64,000 nucleotides of DNA from Bathynomus jamesi (Eukaryota; Arthropoda; Malacostraca; Isopoda; Cirolanidae): positions 236,001 through 300,000 of the forward strand of contig JAJOZX010002582.1 in assembly GCA_023014485.1 (NCBI GenBank), in the 5' to 3' direction. Of the stretch, positions 46,701 through 55,308 are shown piece by piece. Below the pieces are notes generated by a model that saw nothing but the letters and a program-made list of their open reading frames with translations, was not told the origin of the DNA and did no database searches. Within the stretch, counting starts at the first letter, position 1. Every line of letters begins with the position of its first letter. The translations under genes and the position numbers were made by a program.

Positions 46701-49700
46701 CAGTATTTGTCTCCATAAAGAGCATGATTCCATTTGAAACCTTCCATCTTTAGTCTAGAGCAGAGATGGGCATTTTTTGTCTTTCCATATATGTACTTGC
46801 AAGTACACTCGCAGCTTACGAAATTTTGCGTCTATTTGTGTCATAAGAAGGGATTTTGGATGGACTGAGGTGTTGGAAGAGTATAATTTTTCCTGAAATT
46901 GCCCAACCCTGAGAAAATGGTGTTCAAAGCTAAAGCGTTCCATGCACTGCGCGAGGGTAGGCTTTTCCACTTAGCATATACCTGTTGTAAAACTTCAAGT
47001 CCTGATCCAGCCATTATGTGGTCCATATACCCATGAAAACGCGTAGTTGTATGAAAACCACTTAAACGTGAGACTGTTGAATGTTTTTGGATTCGATTAT
47101 TGTTAGTGCCTTGAACCAAAGAGGCTGATTAAATGTTGCTACTTGTATTATACAATGTTAAACATGATCACTAGTGTATAGCAATACAGGTCATGTTAGT
47201 CGAGTGATAGGGAGAAACATAATGGAAGCAGCCCCAGGATAAATCCAGACCATGATGGCCTTAGATGCCTCAGGAATAGGGATATCTTGCATAGATTTGA
47301 GGTCGCAGAGCATGAGTCCTCAGTTTCCATATCTAATAGCTCATCATAAACGAGTCTTGATAAACTACCATGCCATTAATACGATTTAAGTGAGCCAGTT
47401 CAGTATCAGTTACTGTCGTGCGAAGAACAATGCTAATTATTTTCTTAGTAGGAGTAACTCCAGCTATCATGCCCAATCCAAGAAATGTATGGACGAGTGT
47501 TTGTATAATTGTTTTTGTGAAACTATTTCTTAACGTAATAACGTCGTAGTTTCCACATGGATTAGTAAATATGACTTTCTTGCCGAAATGGCGCCTTAGC
47601 TTAGCTTTCATATATTTAGCAGTATATGGTTCAAACCCAGTCCCTTTAAAATGATTCTTCAGAAGTTCAGTTAAATCATTAACAAAGATTAAATGTAAAT
47701 GCCCCAGCACTCACCGACTCCCTGCGTTGTATAGGATTTCACGTGTTCTGAAGTTAACGTAGCACCTTCTATGGTACTTAACATCTGCATTGTAAATCAT
47801 AAGCAAAATTATAGCGTGATTTTAGTTTTTAACCCACTCATCATTACGATTATCGCGCGTTATTAGAATTGACGTCTTTGTATCTTCCCTAATGAGAATT
47901 TTTTTTTTTTTTTAAATCACGTTTCCCCATAGTGATTTATACAATTACTTTTACACGTTGTATGGACATACTGTCCTGGATTAACTAATACCAATCTCGT
48001 TCAACACTGCACACACCCATTTTAGTTGAGATACTGCGATCCTGAGTTAGGTAAGGGCACTTGATGCAACGATGTTGTTGAAGACGCCAATATGTACCTG
48101 AAAATAAAAAATGTATATCAATTATGGAATATTATTAAACATGTGGAAAAAATTTCATTGCCTTAAATGTACCAACGTAATTTTCCGTAATTTTCCATAA
48201 TTTTCCATAATTTTCCATATTCACAACCAACCACCTCGCATTCGTTTTCCTAAATCCTATTTCTTTATTTACCTTAGATGACCATAGTTTATGATAGAAA
48301 GTAAATTATAGGTCACAATTATCTACAAGCTTTGTTTAAGATGTTTTTGTGATAAAAGTGCAGTTCAGGTTCCACAGACATTCTTATTTATTGGGAACGA
48401 AAGACTTATCCAACTTTGACTCCCAAAATGATGATGATGATGTAGGGTAATGATAGACTTGGTTAACCTTCTTCGCAACATCTAAGGTAATATGGCGGAG
48501 GCGAACTACTACAACCTTGCGTGCGTGGGATCCGAACCTCTGGTCACTACATCATCTGGATGCAGAAGACTATCTCCCATCCAACTATTACCCAGATCCA
48601 GTGGCGTACTAAGGGGGGTGCGAGGGGGGGGGTCCGCCCCGGGTGACAGCCAGGAGGGGGGTGCCATCGGGAGAGTTGAAATACCAGTACAAGTTTTCAA
48701 ACCAAATGAAAAATTTGCCAAAGTAAGAAAAAAAATTTAAAAATGTTCAAACTATTACAACAGCTTAATGTTAATTTCCACTATAAGATAAATTTTTATT
48801 TTTATTGGCAATACAAAATTTACAAACGAAAAATTAAATATTTGATAAAAATTACATCGAAAGGCGAACGTTTGTTGACGTTTTAGTCATCAGTTTGTTG
48901 AGCATAGCCAGCTGGCTGGCCGCAACTGACATTCCAAGTCTTGTTCACTGGACACTGTGACTCCACATACATGAGGTATGTTTCATTAAATAATTATGAT
49001 AAAGCATAAAGTGCATATGGACTGGACATAAACCTGTGCCGTGGTCAAGGATATGACAACGCTGCAACTATGGCTGGGATTCATGGTGGTGTTCAGTCAA
49101 AGATCAGAGAGATTAATCCCAAGGCTTTGTTTGTGCCTTGTGCAAATCATTCTCTGAACCTTTGCGGAGTGCACTCATTTAGAAGTGTTTCTTCATGTGA
49201 CTTTTTTTGGAACCTTGGAGAGTCTATTCCTTCTTTTCAGTCTCAACTCATCGATGGGAAGTGCTGATGGAGAATGTAGGCATGATAGTCAAAAGACTTT
49301 CCCAGACAAGATGGGAGTGCTCATTATGACACTGAAACAAGTGAAGGCAAATTTTGAAAAGCTGACCTCAACCCTTGAAGTACTGTGCGATCCCAAAGAA
49401 AATGTGGACACAAGAGGATCAGCTCAGATTTTACTGTCTGCTGTATGTGATTTCTCTTTTTTCAGTTACCCTTCTTTCTGGTGTGAAGTCCTGGAAGAAA
49501 TTAATCTCTCACAAAAGTATCTGCAAACAGTTGGAATCAGCCTTGAAAAGTGCATTGTGAAGCTCCAAGCTCTAAAACTGTTTCTTGAAGATCAGCGCAA
49601 TGAAATTGTGGAGAGGGCCATTCATTATGCAACTACAAAGTGTGAAGAAATGGACATTTCTATGGAGAGAAGAAGGAGAGTAAAGCTCCGAAAAAGGATG

Positions 49701-52700
49701 CCAGGAGAGATGGCAAAGGATGCTGGTCTCACATTGCCAGAGGAAGTAAAAAGGGCTATGTTTGAATGTCTTGATCGCTTTCATCAAGAATTGGAGATTC
49801 GTTCTAAGACAATGGATCAAATTCTGTCAATCTTCGCTGTTATTCAACCAAACACTTTGGTTGTTGCAACAGAAGAACTTCGGAAGTATATTCCAAATTT
49901 GACTCAGATTTTCGATGAATTCTATGATGAAGATATCAGTTGGAAATTGGACGACTTCGGAGACATTTGGAAGCTGCCAAAATCAGCGTTGAAGAGGCAA
50001 AGAAATGGGCAGCATTGCAGTTTCTGGAGTTTATTGTGAAATAGAATTTTTGTGAATCTTTGCCAAGCTTGTCACTGTGTTTGAGATTCTTTTTGACTGT
50101 CTGTGTCTCTCTTGCTTCATGTGAAAGAAGTTTTTCCAAATTGAAATTGATAAAAAAATTTCTTTCGCTCGACCATGAGTCAGACAAGATTGACAAATCT
50201 GGCTTTACTTTCAATTGAACATGAATATGCAAAGAAGGTGAATTTTGATGGTCATTGATCAATTTGCAGAAATGAAGGCTCGAAAGCAGAGACTGAATCC
50301 TCTCTATTTACCTCTGAAGAATAGGCTGAGCGATGAGACTGGATTTCCTGTGTTTTTTGTATAAAATAAAATGCAGTATTACCTGTTGACTGAATTTTTA
50401 ATGTCCTGCATTTTTCTTATTTCCAATTTGTTTATGACAGTACTGTACTGTTTAAAAATCTACTCGCAAACAATATATTTATGGGAGGTGCCAAAGGAAG
50501 GATCTGCCCCGGGTGCCAAATACTTTAGGTACGCTGCTGCCCAGATCCAGTGTCGTTTAACTTCGCTGATGGACGGGAAGCGGTGTTACGACACTGGCCA
50601 CGACGTAGCACTGAAAATATCGTACAACTTAAATTTATCTCGGCTTTTAATACGTTATTTTACTCGCTTCAAGGACTGAAAAACAACCAATGCGTAACTA
50701 TTACAATTTGTTCGGTTTTCATCACTAGATTGACTCCACTGTTAATGGTCGGGCTTAAGGAACCCTTAGGGTGCACTCGCACTCACCCCAACATTATGGG
50801 GAAAGGAGCTTCTTGGCTTAAAATAAAAAAAAATACTCTATTTTACCTTTTCCACCACCTTCGAAACTTTAGCTTAATTTAGTAATACATCGTTCAGTTT
50901 AATAAATCCCCGAATCTTCTTCCTTCAGTGTATGGAAATCCTGAACGGTAGTTCGGCCCCAGAGGCGCTTGAACTATTGCAGGTGCTGAGTAAATACCCT
51001 ATGGAGGGTCTTTTTTACGCTCACGACAGGATAGCGGACTCAGAGCCTCCCTTGGAGGGGGCTGGAGCGGAGCAGAGCGTAGATGTGGCCCCGGAGGAGG
51101 TGATAGAGAGGGAAACAAACTACCCCGAGGAAAACGTTCGCATCGTGAGGATAGACAAAACGAATGAGCCTCTGGTAAGATTTATTTAATTGTTATTGTC
51201 TATTGTTCACTGGCTAAATAATCAGCATTTTTTACGCGTAATTTCCTTTGACGTATTCATTAGTGCTATGTACGAGTATGTTAAATATTGAGGCAGGGAG
51301 GAATCTTTTTTTAATTGCCAACACGTTCTAATAGGCGGAGTAATGAGCTTTTGCTCGCATAAAGAAAACATTAACTCTTTTTCCAGTCCAACTTTATTTG
51401 GTAATTTCAAATATGAGAGTAGGGCATTTCATGCGAAATACGCTGCTGACTTCTTTTGTTTCAGGGGGCGACAATAAGGAACGAGGGCGACTCCGTTATC
51501 ATCGGACGAATCGTGCAGGGCGGTGCGGCGGAGAAATCTGGTCGTTTGCACGAGGGAGACGAAATCCTCGAAGTGAACGGGATCGAGGTCAGAGGGAAGT
51601 CGGTGAATGATGTCTGTGATATGCTCGCAGGTGGGTTGCTCTTTGGTTTAGAGATAGACGCGTAGATAAACAAACGCGGACGTTTGAACAAACTGGTAAC
51701 ATTGATATAATGAAAGGTTTAGAATAGGAAGAGGTGTCGTCCTTATTAAACCTGTGGTTTTCTTAATTGCGCGATATTATTTTATCCAGTTTTACGCGTA
51801 ATTTGGACTAGTTACTCCCTCGCTCATCCGCCTTAGAAGAAGGCATAGAGTCAAGTTTGATACTCATCCGCTGGTTAAAATACAATCCCACGTACGAAAC
51901 ATTGTATTTAATACTAACAAATATGTATAAAAGACCACAGAACGTTTTATTTAAAAAATTAATAGTAATTTTTTTCCAATGTTAATGAAGCCCAATTGTC
52001 GTATCTTCTAGAGAGAGTGCCTGCTATTACTTTAAATGTACACCTGGATGGTGTAATTTAGGGATGAGCAATCGCATCTTCCGCGCACAGTCGCCAGAAT
52101 AACCCAGACTCAAAGTGAAGCATAATTTTTTGGATCTACGATTTGTGTTGTCCAGTTTCATTAGTTTAAGCGTGTATATATTATTTAGGACGCGGACAGC
52201 GACTAGGCTGTAGTTAATAGACTGTTAGGTTGTTCGTTGGAGAACGGATAGTAGAAAATAGATTGTTAGGGAATGGAACGGACCCATTTGAAATATGACT
52301 GGTTGAGAGACTGATTTCGGCATTCTTAATACAACTTACAAATATTTGCTTGGCTTTTCCCAAACTTCGAATGTATGAAATCTTTTGATAGGGTTGTGGG
52401 GAATGGTTAGACCATGAATAGGTCCATTTATTTCGTGCCGTACTTCGTGTGTGTGTGTTAATCTTTCATTCACGTTTTCATTCGCACTGTTTCAGGCATG
52501 ACGGGAACGCTGACATTCATTATCATCCCGAATTCGCATCTTCCCGTAGTTCCTCCTCCGTCCCCCGTCCACGCAATGCACGTCAAAGCCTACTTCGATT
52601 ACGACCCCGAAGAGGACCTCTACATTCCTTGTCGGTGAGTGCGCGCGCGCGCACTTTTTTTTTCCATGAACTCCTAATTGAATTAATTACTAATTGGTTG

Positions 52701-55308
52701 AGACACTTTTGTTTATTTAAAATTTGTGAACTTTTCGTAGTTTGCACGAATAGGTTTTCCTCTTTCTAATTTGTCCCTATTATAAAATAATGAAAATACT
52801 TTAAAAGCGAGAGTGGTTTTCAGTTTAAGACACCAAGTTAAAGTCAGTTTCTTTCTTACCGTCATCGTTTCCTCCTCCTCCTCCTCCTTCAGTGAACTTG
52901 GCATGAGCTTCCAGAAGGGCGACATTTTGCACGTGATGAACCAGCAGGACCCTAACTGGTGGCAGGCATACAGGGACGGAGAGGAAGACCAGTCCCTCGC
53001 CGGTCTCATCCCGTCTAAGTCATTCCAGCAGCAGTAAGTCTCGTTTCGCCATCGCTGGTCTTAATGCTAAAAACCCTTAAATACTGTAGTTCTTAACACC
53101 CGAGTCTCGTCACATCGTAAGAGTGTACGAGTGTGGGGGTCAACATCTCTGGCGTCGCAACAGCTAGTCATTGACGCCAGAGTAAGGTGAATGTCTTTGT
53201 CCATTTAAGTTATGAATGTTGTTGCGATTGTTCGCAGAAGAGAAGCGATGCGACAAACTGTTGTGGGCGACAGTAACAACAAAGAGAAAAGCAAAAAAGG
53301 AAAGTTGTTGTGCGCTAAAAAACATCAAAAGAAAAAAAAGAAAAAAATGCTTTATCCCAACTATAATGAAGGTAATTAGAAAGATACCCTTTATTTTTTT
53401 TATCTTTGGTTTCTTTTAATTTTTATTATTAAAATTTTATCTTCGAATTCTGTTTTAACTTTTTTTTTTTTTTTTTTTTTTTCATGTCTTTCCTTTCGTC
53501 GTGTTTTATTTAAATAATTTTAAAAAATATTTTAAAATAGTAAGGAGCAATTCCCCTTTACCCCTCTCTGGGGGGTTTGAGAGACCCATAGTAGTAGTTG
53601 GGGCTGCTAGGGGATCCGTTGCGCCCTATCACAGGAGGGTAGTGACTCTAAAAGTTAATCTACCCTCCTTCCCGTGCATTAGGAGAACTGCCTCACTACC
53701 TCAACTCCATTCTGAAGGGAGGAAAGACTCGATTGGTAGGCAGATTATGTTCATTCGATAGGCTGATACGGCTTGGTTGGCATTAATGCTTTCTAATTTA
53801 AGAGAATCGTATCGTCGAAGCAATTGTAGAAGGTAGTTTAGTAGATAATATGCGTAATGGTAGGAGGCATTGCAGTAGGTATATAATAGTGAAATGGTAA
53901 GGAAATTAGTCCAGCCTCGACTGCCGAGGATGTTTTTAGATTTAAAAGAAGGAAAAAATAAAGCTCTCTCCCTTTTTTTCCCCCCGCGTTCATGCACAGT
54001 TGTATTCCCCCCGACAGACTACGATGCCGAGGAAATTCTCACGTATGAAGAGGTCGCCCTCTATTTCCCGAGGGCGAATCGGAAGAGGCCGATTGTCCTC
54101 ATTGGCCCTCCGAATATTGGTAGACACGAACTTCGACAGAAACTGATGGAGGACACCGAGAAATTCGCGGCTGCTGTGCCTCGTAAGTGTTTATTAAAGC
54201 CGACGGAATGGATGTCGATGTGATTCAAACGTGGTTGTAATTTGATAGTTGAAGATTTCTGGTCTAGAGTTCGCCTGTTGCGCCCGCCTCGTGGAAGGTG
54301 GCTTTAGTAACGGGAATTTTACTTTGGAGATAAAAACTAACTTTGGTAACTGATTACTGACATTTATTTAGTAAAAGTGGTTTTATTTCTATCGTTGTCA
54401 CCTCAATGAGTGTCTACATCCTTCCGCAGATACGTCGCGGCCTAAAAGGGACCGCGAGGTGGACGGACAAGACTACCATTTCATTTCCCGAACCCAATTC
54501 GAGGCGGACATCTTGGCTCGCAAGTTCGTTGAACATGGCGAGTTCGAAAAAGCCTACTACGGGACGAGCCTGGATGCTATCAGGGCGGTGGTGAACTCGG
54601 GCAAGATCTGCGTCTTGAATTTGCATCCGCTCTCGCTCAAAATGCTCAAAAACTCAGATTTGATGCCCTACGTTGTCCTCATTGCGCCGCCGTCGCTCGA
54701 GAAACTCCGGCAGAAGAAACAGAAGTTGGGAGAGCCATTTAAAGTAAGTTCTCCTTCAAGGACAAAGTTGTTGAACAATGTGAAAATGTCTCTTTAATAA
54801 GTTTTTGCGAGAATTTTGGGAACTATCTTTTGCGTTATGTAGCAATCCGAACAACGGGTCGCTACATAATCTGAACGCAGCAGATGGGAAACCATCGGCT
54901 GCGTTCAGATTATGTATCGACACGTGGTTCGGACCCATGTAAAGCCATAGCTCTCCTCCATCATACGACCTTAGGTTGTAGAGGACGTTTAAACATTTTA
55001 TTTCCCCTTCTCTACTTTGACCTTGGTTTTTAACAACCCAAAAATATCCCTTAAGAAAACCTTATAATTTCGCTTTTTCCTCACTCTAATACTATTTATT
55101 ATATACGACGGATTACCTTCAGGAAGATGATCTGAAGGAGACAATCCAGAAGGCGCGCGAGATGGAGGACCAGTACGGGCACTATTTTGATTTGGTTCTC
55201 ATCAACCAGGATGTGGAAAGGACTTACCAGCAGCTTATTCACGAGATTAACGTGTTAGAGAGAGAGCCTCAGTGGGTGCCCGCCGCGTGGCTCGGCAACG
55301 AACGTTGA
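31732..55308 (+). CDS. sdt: PALS1/MPP5/Stardust-type MAGUK, 12 exons, 5' partial
   Basis: This scaffold of the Crumbs complex acts at the apical junctions of epithelia: its PDZ-SH3-GUK unit binds the Crumbs tail, L27N binds PATJ and L27C binds LIN7, and the N-terminal conserved region contacts PAR6. Twelve exons with canonical borders join in one frame to 802 residues and a TGA at 55306-55308. Order by residue: N-terminal EMAVDVPD and RYPPPKP region (about 60-85), Arg/Glu-rich segment (about 160-175), L27 region (about 236-340), PDZ (about 378-455), SH3 (about 471-536), basic HOOK (538-585), GUK-like (604-795). The GUK loop GPPNIGRHE lacks the usual ATP-binding lysine, as expected for a MAGUK. 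The 11.8-kb first intron and 6-kb fifth-exon intron are packed with transposons. The start codon is not mapped; isoforms are likely. Confidence 0.95.
33366..33597. mobile_element. Tc1/mariner-type MITE, 232 bp
   Basis: TA on both sides; ends CACAGGGTTGACAGAAGTAA and the complement of CGGAGGGTTGACAAAAGTAA. The centre may keep a short antisense transposase scrap. Non-coding. Confidence 0.7.
33885..36950 (-). pseudogene. R2/NeSL-like LINE with restriction-like endonuclease, decayed
   Basis: Minus-strand pieces in order: an upstream segment with [20 protein letters not shown] (about 36.7 kb), a fragment ending in [20 protein letters not shown] (36106-36432), RT start with [20 protein letters not shown] (about 36.0 kb), [33 protein letters not shown], the catalytic FYMDD, the thumb, a Cys/His motif (CADC...H...C) near 34.4 kb and finally [22 protein letters not shown] and [14 protein letters not shown]. 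The RPD...EV pattern is the PD-(D/E)xK core of a restriction-like endonuclease, the class that cuts the target in R2/NeSL/R4-type LINEs. Many stops and frame changes disable it. Its 5' end is unclear. Confidence 0.8.
37170..38240 (+). pseudogene. Jockey-like LINE RT remnant
   Basis: Pieces read [39 protein letters not shown], a degraded catalytic SSADDP, a gap, then [39 protein letters not shown] and a tail with TGQLWNNLS. This is an RT of the jockey-like group with an internal deletion after the catalytic motif and several frame changes. A 51-bp hAT miniature interrupts the 3' coding part at 38005. Confidence 0.78.
38005..38055. mobile_element. 51-bp hAT-type micro-MITE with perfect 8-bp duplication
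   Basis: Ends CGGGGTTGGCAAAAACCCA and the complement of CAGGGTTGGCAAAAACCCA match at 18 of 19 positions. CCTTTAAG flanks it at 37997-38004 and 38056-38063. Removing insert plus one duplicate restores the LINE frame (MPPPLRRV). Almost the whole insert is a hairpin. Confidence 0.9.
39031..39697. mobile_element. hAT-type MITE, about 667 bp
   Basis: Left end CAGCTCAATGGTCCCCAACC; right end the complement of CAGCAATGATCCCCAACCC. No clear 8-bp duplication remains. No coding capacity seen. Confidence 0.55.
40100..40320 (+). mobile_element. 5S-rRNA-derived SINE, copy 1
   Basis: From about 40105 the sequence follows a 5S rRNA: TTCGTGGCCATA, CCGTTCGATCAGCGAGGTTA (internal promoter box A region) and TATAGTTGGATGGGTGATCG (box C region). 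A non-5S body continues with GTTCGGGTGATGTAGCGACC and ends GCGAAGGAGGTTAAACAATA. The head has many differences from a functional 5S gene, so it is a SINE, not an rRNA gene. Confidence 0.78.
40740..40812 (-). mobile_element. Possible tRNA-derived SINE fragment
   Basis: The minus strand has CCAAGGTTCGACTCTCGG, a B-box-like word, but a convincing A box is missing. Confidence 0.3.
41128..41190. repeat. (GT)n/(GA)n microsatellite
   Basis: GT tract followed by GA tract and GCGATA units. Confidence 0.85.
41627..41662. repeat. (TA)n microsatellite
   Basis: TA tract at the left end of the Tc1-like foldback. Confidence 0.85.
42123..42577. mobile_element. Nested MITE with TAA target duplication
   Basis: Inverted ends CACAGGTCAACA and the complement of CACTGGTCAACA; arms of about 130 bp. 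TAA precedes (42120-42122) and follows (42578-42580). The right arm of the host foldback, near 43250-43270, shows the uninterrupted site. A 3-bp TAA duplication is compatible with PIF/Harbinger. Confidence 0.8.
42565..43025 (+). pseudogene. Tc1-like transposase N-terminus, left arm
   Basis: The helix-turn-helix part reads [20 protein letters not shown] and [20 protein letters not shown], with the GRPSKLS hook, followed by [15 protein letters not shown], a TGA at 42847-42849 and [18 protein letters not shown]. No DDE motif follows. Confidence 0.8.
42990..43252 (-). pseudogene. Tc1-like transposase N-terminus, right arm
   Basis: The same domain as in the left arm, in opposite orientation: [20 protein letters not shown] to [18 protein letters not shown], where the frame changes. 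It is an inverted copy, not a second gene. Confidence 0.8.
43649..43721. repeat. (GT)n(AT)n microsatellite before exon b
   Basis: A long GT then AT tract ends about 30 bp before the exon b acceptor. Confidence 0.9.
43755..44010 (+). CDS. sdt: sdt exon b: RYPPPKP and low-complexity linker
   Basis: Acceptor CAG at 43752-43754 lies just after a long (GT)n(AT)n tract and a pyrimidine stretch; donor GT at 44011. It completes RYPPPKP, then an Asn/Ser run and a Pro/Val-rich linker ending NKIKRYE. Probably disordered. Confidence 0.92.
44095..44290 (-). mobile_element. tRNA-derived SINE in the exon b/c intron
   Basis: The minus strand has GAGTCATGGGTTTGAACCCC (B-box) after a degenerate A-box region, and a G/C-rich body toward 44100 with a poly(C) run at its edge. 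It lies 65 bp upstream of the exon c acceptor. Confidence 0.5.
44357..44573 (+). CDS. sdt: sdt exon c: Arg/Glu-rich segment
   Basis: Acceptor CAG at 44354-44356, donor GT at 44574. It codes [20 protein letters not shown] and an acidic end. The charged segment matches the second conserved N-terminal stretch of PALS1. Phase is consistent on both sides. Confidence 0.9.
44741..44955 (+). CDS. sdt: sdt exon d: L27 region, first half
   Basis: Acceptor GCAG at 44737-44740, donor GT at 44956. It codes [20 protein letters not shown] and a helix-rich continuation with [16 protein letters not shown], typical of L27N, which pairs with the L27 of PATJ. Confidence 0.93.
45209..45771 (-). mobile_element. 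Mariner-derived MITE with transposase scrap
   Basis: Arms of about 70 bp start CGGGTGATTACAAATGATCT on the left and its near-complement on the right, bounded by TA. The minus strand inside reads RWIGNGGP, the [17 protein letters not shown] block and [15 protein letters not shown], ending near GAHIEL: the third DDE block and C-terminus of a DUF4817-type transposase. The third catalytic Asp is changed in this reading. N-terminal and central domains are deleted. Confidence 0.8.
45958..46045 (+). mobile_element. tRNA-derived SINE head
   Basis: GGTAGCTCGGTGGCGATC as A-box region and GAGTTCAAACC as B-box, 60 bp apart. No full tRNA fold seen. Confidence 0.5.
46750..47770 (-). pseudogene. Relic of a repeated coding sequence of unknown function
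   Basis: On the minus strand the order is a frame with [35 protein letters not shown] and [20 protein letters not shown] (47333-47710), then [20 protein letters not shown], and then [40 protein letters not shown] and [15 protein letters not shown] (46841-47119). I recall similar GMGxIAxxTP and GYIMxGSGLxEVxxxVYA blocks in repeated, unclassified proteins of many invertebrate genomes. Frame breaks and stops show it is dead. I do not know its function or its mobile element class. Confidence 0.42.
48599..50539 (+). mobile_element. hAT element with 8-bp target duplication
   Basis: Left end CAGTGGCGTACTAAGGGG, right end the complement of CAGCAGCGTACCTAAAG; both subterminal regions share GTCCGCCCCGGGTG / TCTGCCCCGGGTG. 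CCCAGATC flanks it at 48591-48598 and 50540-50547, a perfect 8-bp duplication inside the SINE. Confidence 0.92.
49070..50265 (+). pseudogene. hAT transposase (ZMYM/TTF-type), internally deleted
   Basis: Begins with [20 protein letters not shown] and [14 protein letters not shown], the block following the catalytic core of TTF-zinc-finger hAT proteins. A frame change near 49200 leads into a 270-residue open run (49236-50039), with [40 protein letters not shown] and [11 protein letters not shown]. After another frame change the C-terminal dimerisation motif [16 protein letters not shown] is visible near 50120, then breaks again. The BED/TTF finger and the first catalytic residues are missing, so it is not autonomous. 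The long open run suggests fairly recent decay. Confidence 0.82.
50929..51174 (+). CDS. sdt: sdt exon e: L27C and start of PDZ
   Basis: Acceptor TCAG at 50925-50928, donor GT at 51175; 82 whole codons. It codes [20 protein letters not shown] (L27C helix set), an acidic linker and [13 protein letters not shown], the first PDZ strand. Confidence 0.94.
51465..51630 (+). CDS. sdt: sdt exon f: PDZ core
   Basis: Acceptor CAG at 51462-51464, donor GT at 51631. It codes [40 protein letters not shown] and the helix [10 protein letters not shown]. The carboxylate-binding loop reads PLGA across the exon junction, slightly different from the common GLGF. Confidence 0.95.
52496..52634 (+). CDS. sdt: sdt exon g: PDZ end and SH3 start
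   Basis: Acceptor TCAG at 52492-52495, donor GT at 52635. It codes [11 protein letters not shown], a proline linker and [18 protein letters not shown], the ALYDY-like start of the SH3 fold. Confidence 0.94.
52893..53033 (+). CDS. sdt: sdt exon h: SH3
   Basis: Acceptor CAG at 52890-52892 after (CTC)n, donor GT at 53034. It codes [29 protein letters not shown] and [10 protein letters not shown], the remaining SH3 strands. Confidence 0.95.
53238..53371 (+). CDS. sdt: sdt exon i: basic HOOK segment
   Basis: Acceptor CGCAG at 53233-53237, donor GT at 53372. It codes [20 protein letters not shown], then KLLCAKKHQ and a run of lysines before MLYPNYNE. This matches the HOOK region between SH3 and GUK in PALS1 and joins the neighbours in frame on both sides, so the exon is firm despite its low complexity. 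Confidence 0.92.
54018..54182 (+). CDS. sdt: sdt exon j: start of GUK-like domain
   Basis: Acceptor GACAG at 54013-54017, chosen over an upstream CACAG because it alone gives the conserved [13 protein letters not shown] start in phase; donor GT at 54183. It contains [20 protein letters not shown], the degenerate P-loop. Confidence 0.93.
54430..54743 (+). CDS. sdt: sdt exon k: GUK-like core
   Basis: Acceptor GCAG at 54426-54429, donor GT at 54744. It codes [51 protein letters not shown] and [10 protein letters not shown], covering the GMP-binding-like and lid regions. Family members lack kinase activity. Confidence 0.95.
54835..54990. mobile_element. Palindrome made of two 5S-SINE body pieces
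   Basis: Left part GCTACATAATCTGAACGCAG and right part CTGCGTTCAGATTATGTATC are inverted, meeting near 54894. They match the SINE body after the 5S head (compare GTTCGGGTGATGTAGCGACC at 40190 and its inverse at 62220). It lies in the last sdt intron. Confidence 0.65.
55123..55308 (+). CDS. sdt: sdt exon l: GUK end and stop
   Basis: Acceptor CAG at 55120-55122. It codes [40 protein letters not shown] and ends [14 protein letters not shown] before TGA 55306-55308. The EPQWVP ending is characteristic of PALS1-type proteins. Confidence 0.95.
   Translation, partial: EDDLKETIQKAREMEDQYGHYFDLVLINQDVERTYQQLIHEINVLEREPQWVPAAWLGNER

Larger units (their letters stand above)
48440..50610 (-). mobile_element. 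5S-rRNA-derived SINE, copy 2, split by a hAT element
   Basis: The minus strand reads, from 50610: CTACGTCGTGGCCAGTGTCG, CCATCAGCGAAGTTAAACGA, then (after the hAT insert) TAATAGTTGGATGGGAGATA, and the tail to about 48440 ending GAAGGTTAACCAAG. With 48599-50547 removed the SINE is continuous. Confidence 0.8.
44956..50928 (+). other. sdt intron between exons d and e (6 kb)
   Basis: GT-AG intron with a mariner-derived MITE, a tRNA SINE, a decayed unknown coding repeat, a split 5S SINE and a hAT element, listed separately. The remainder (46050-46750, 47780-48430, 50610-50928) is AT-rich without a visible gene. Confidence 0.8.

Noticed and set aside
53372..54017. Alternative acceptor at about 53999 (CACAG) for the GUK exon.
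   Set aside because: It would add residues with a shifted phase; the acceptor at 54013-54017 gives the conserved start in frame.
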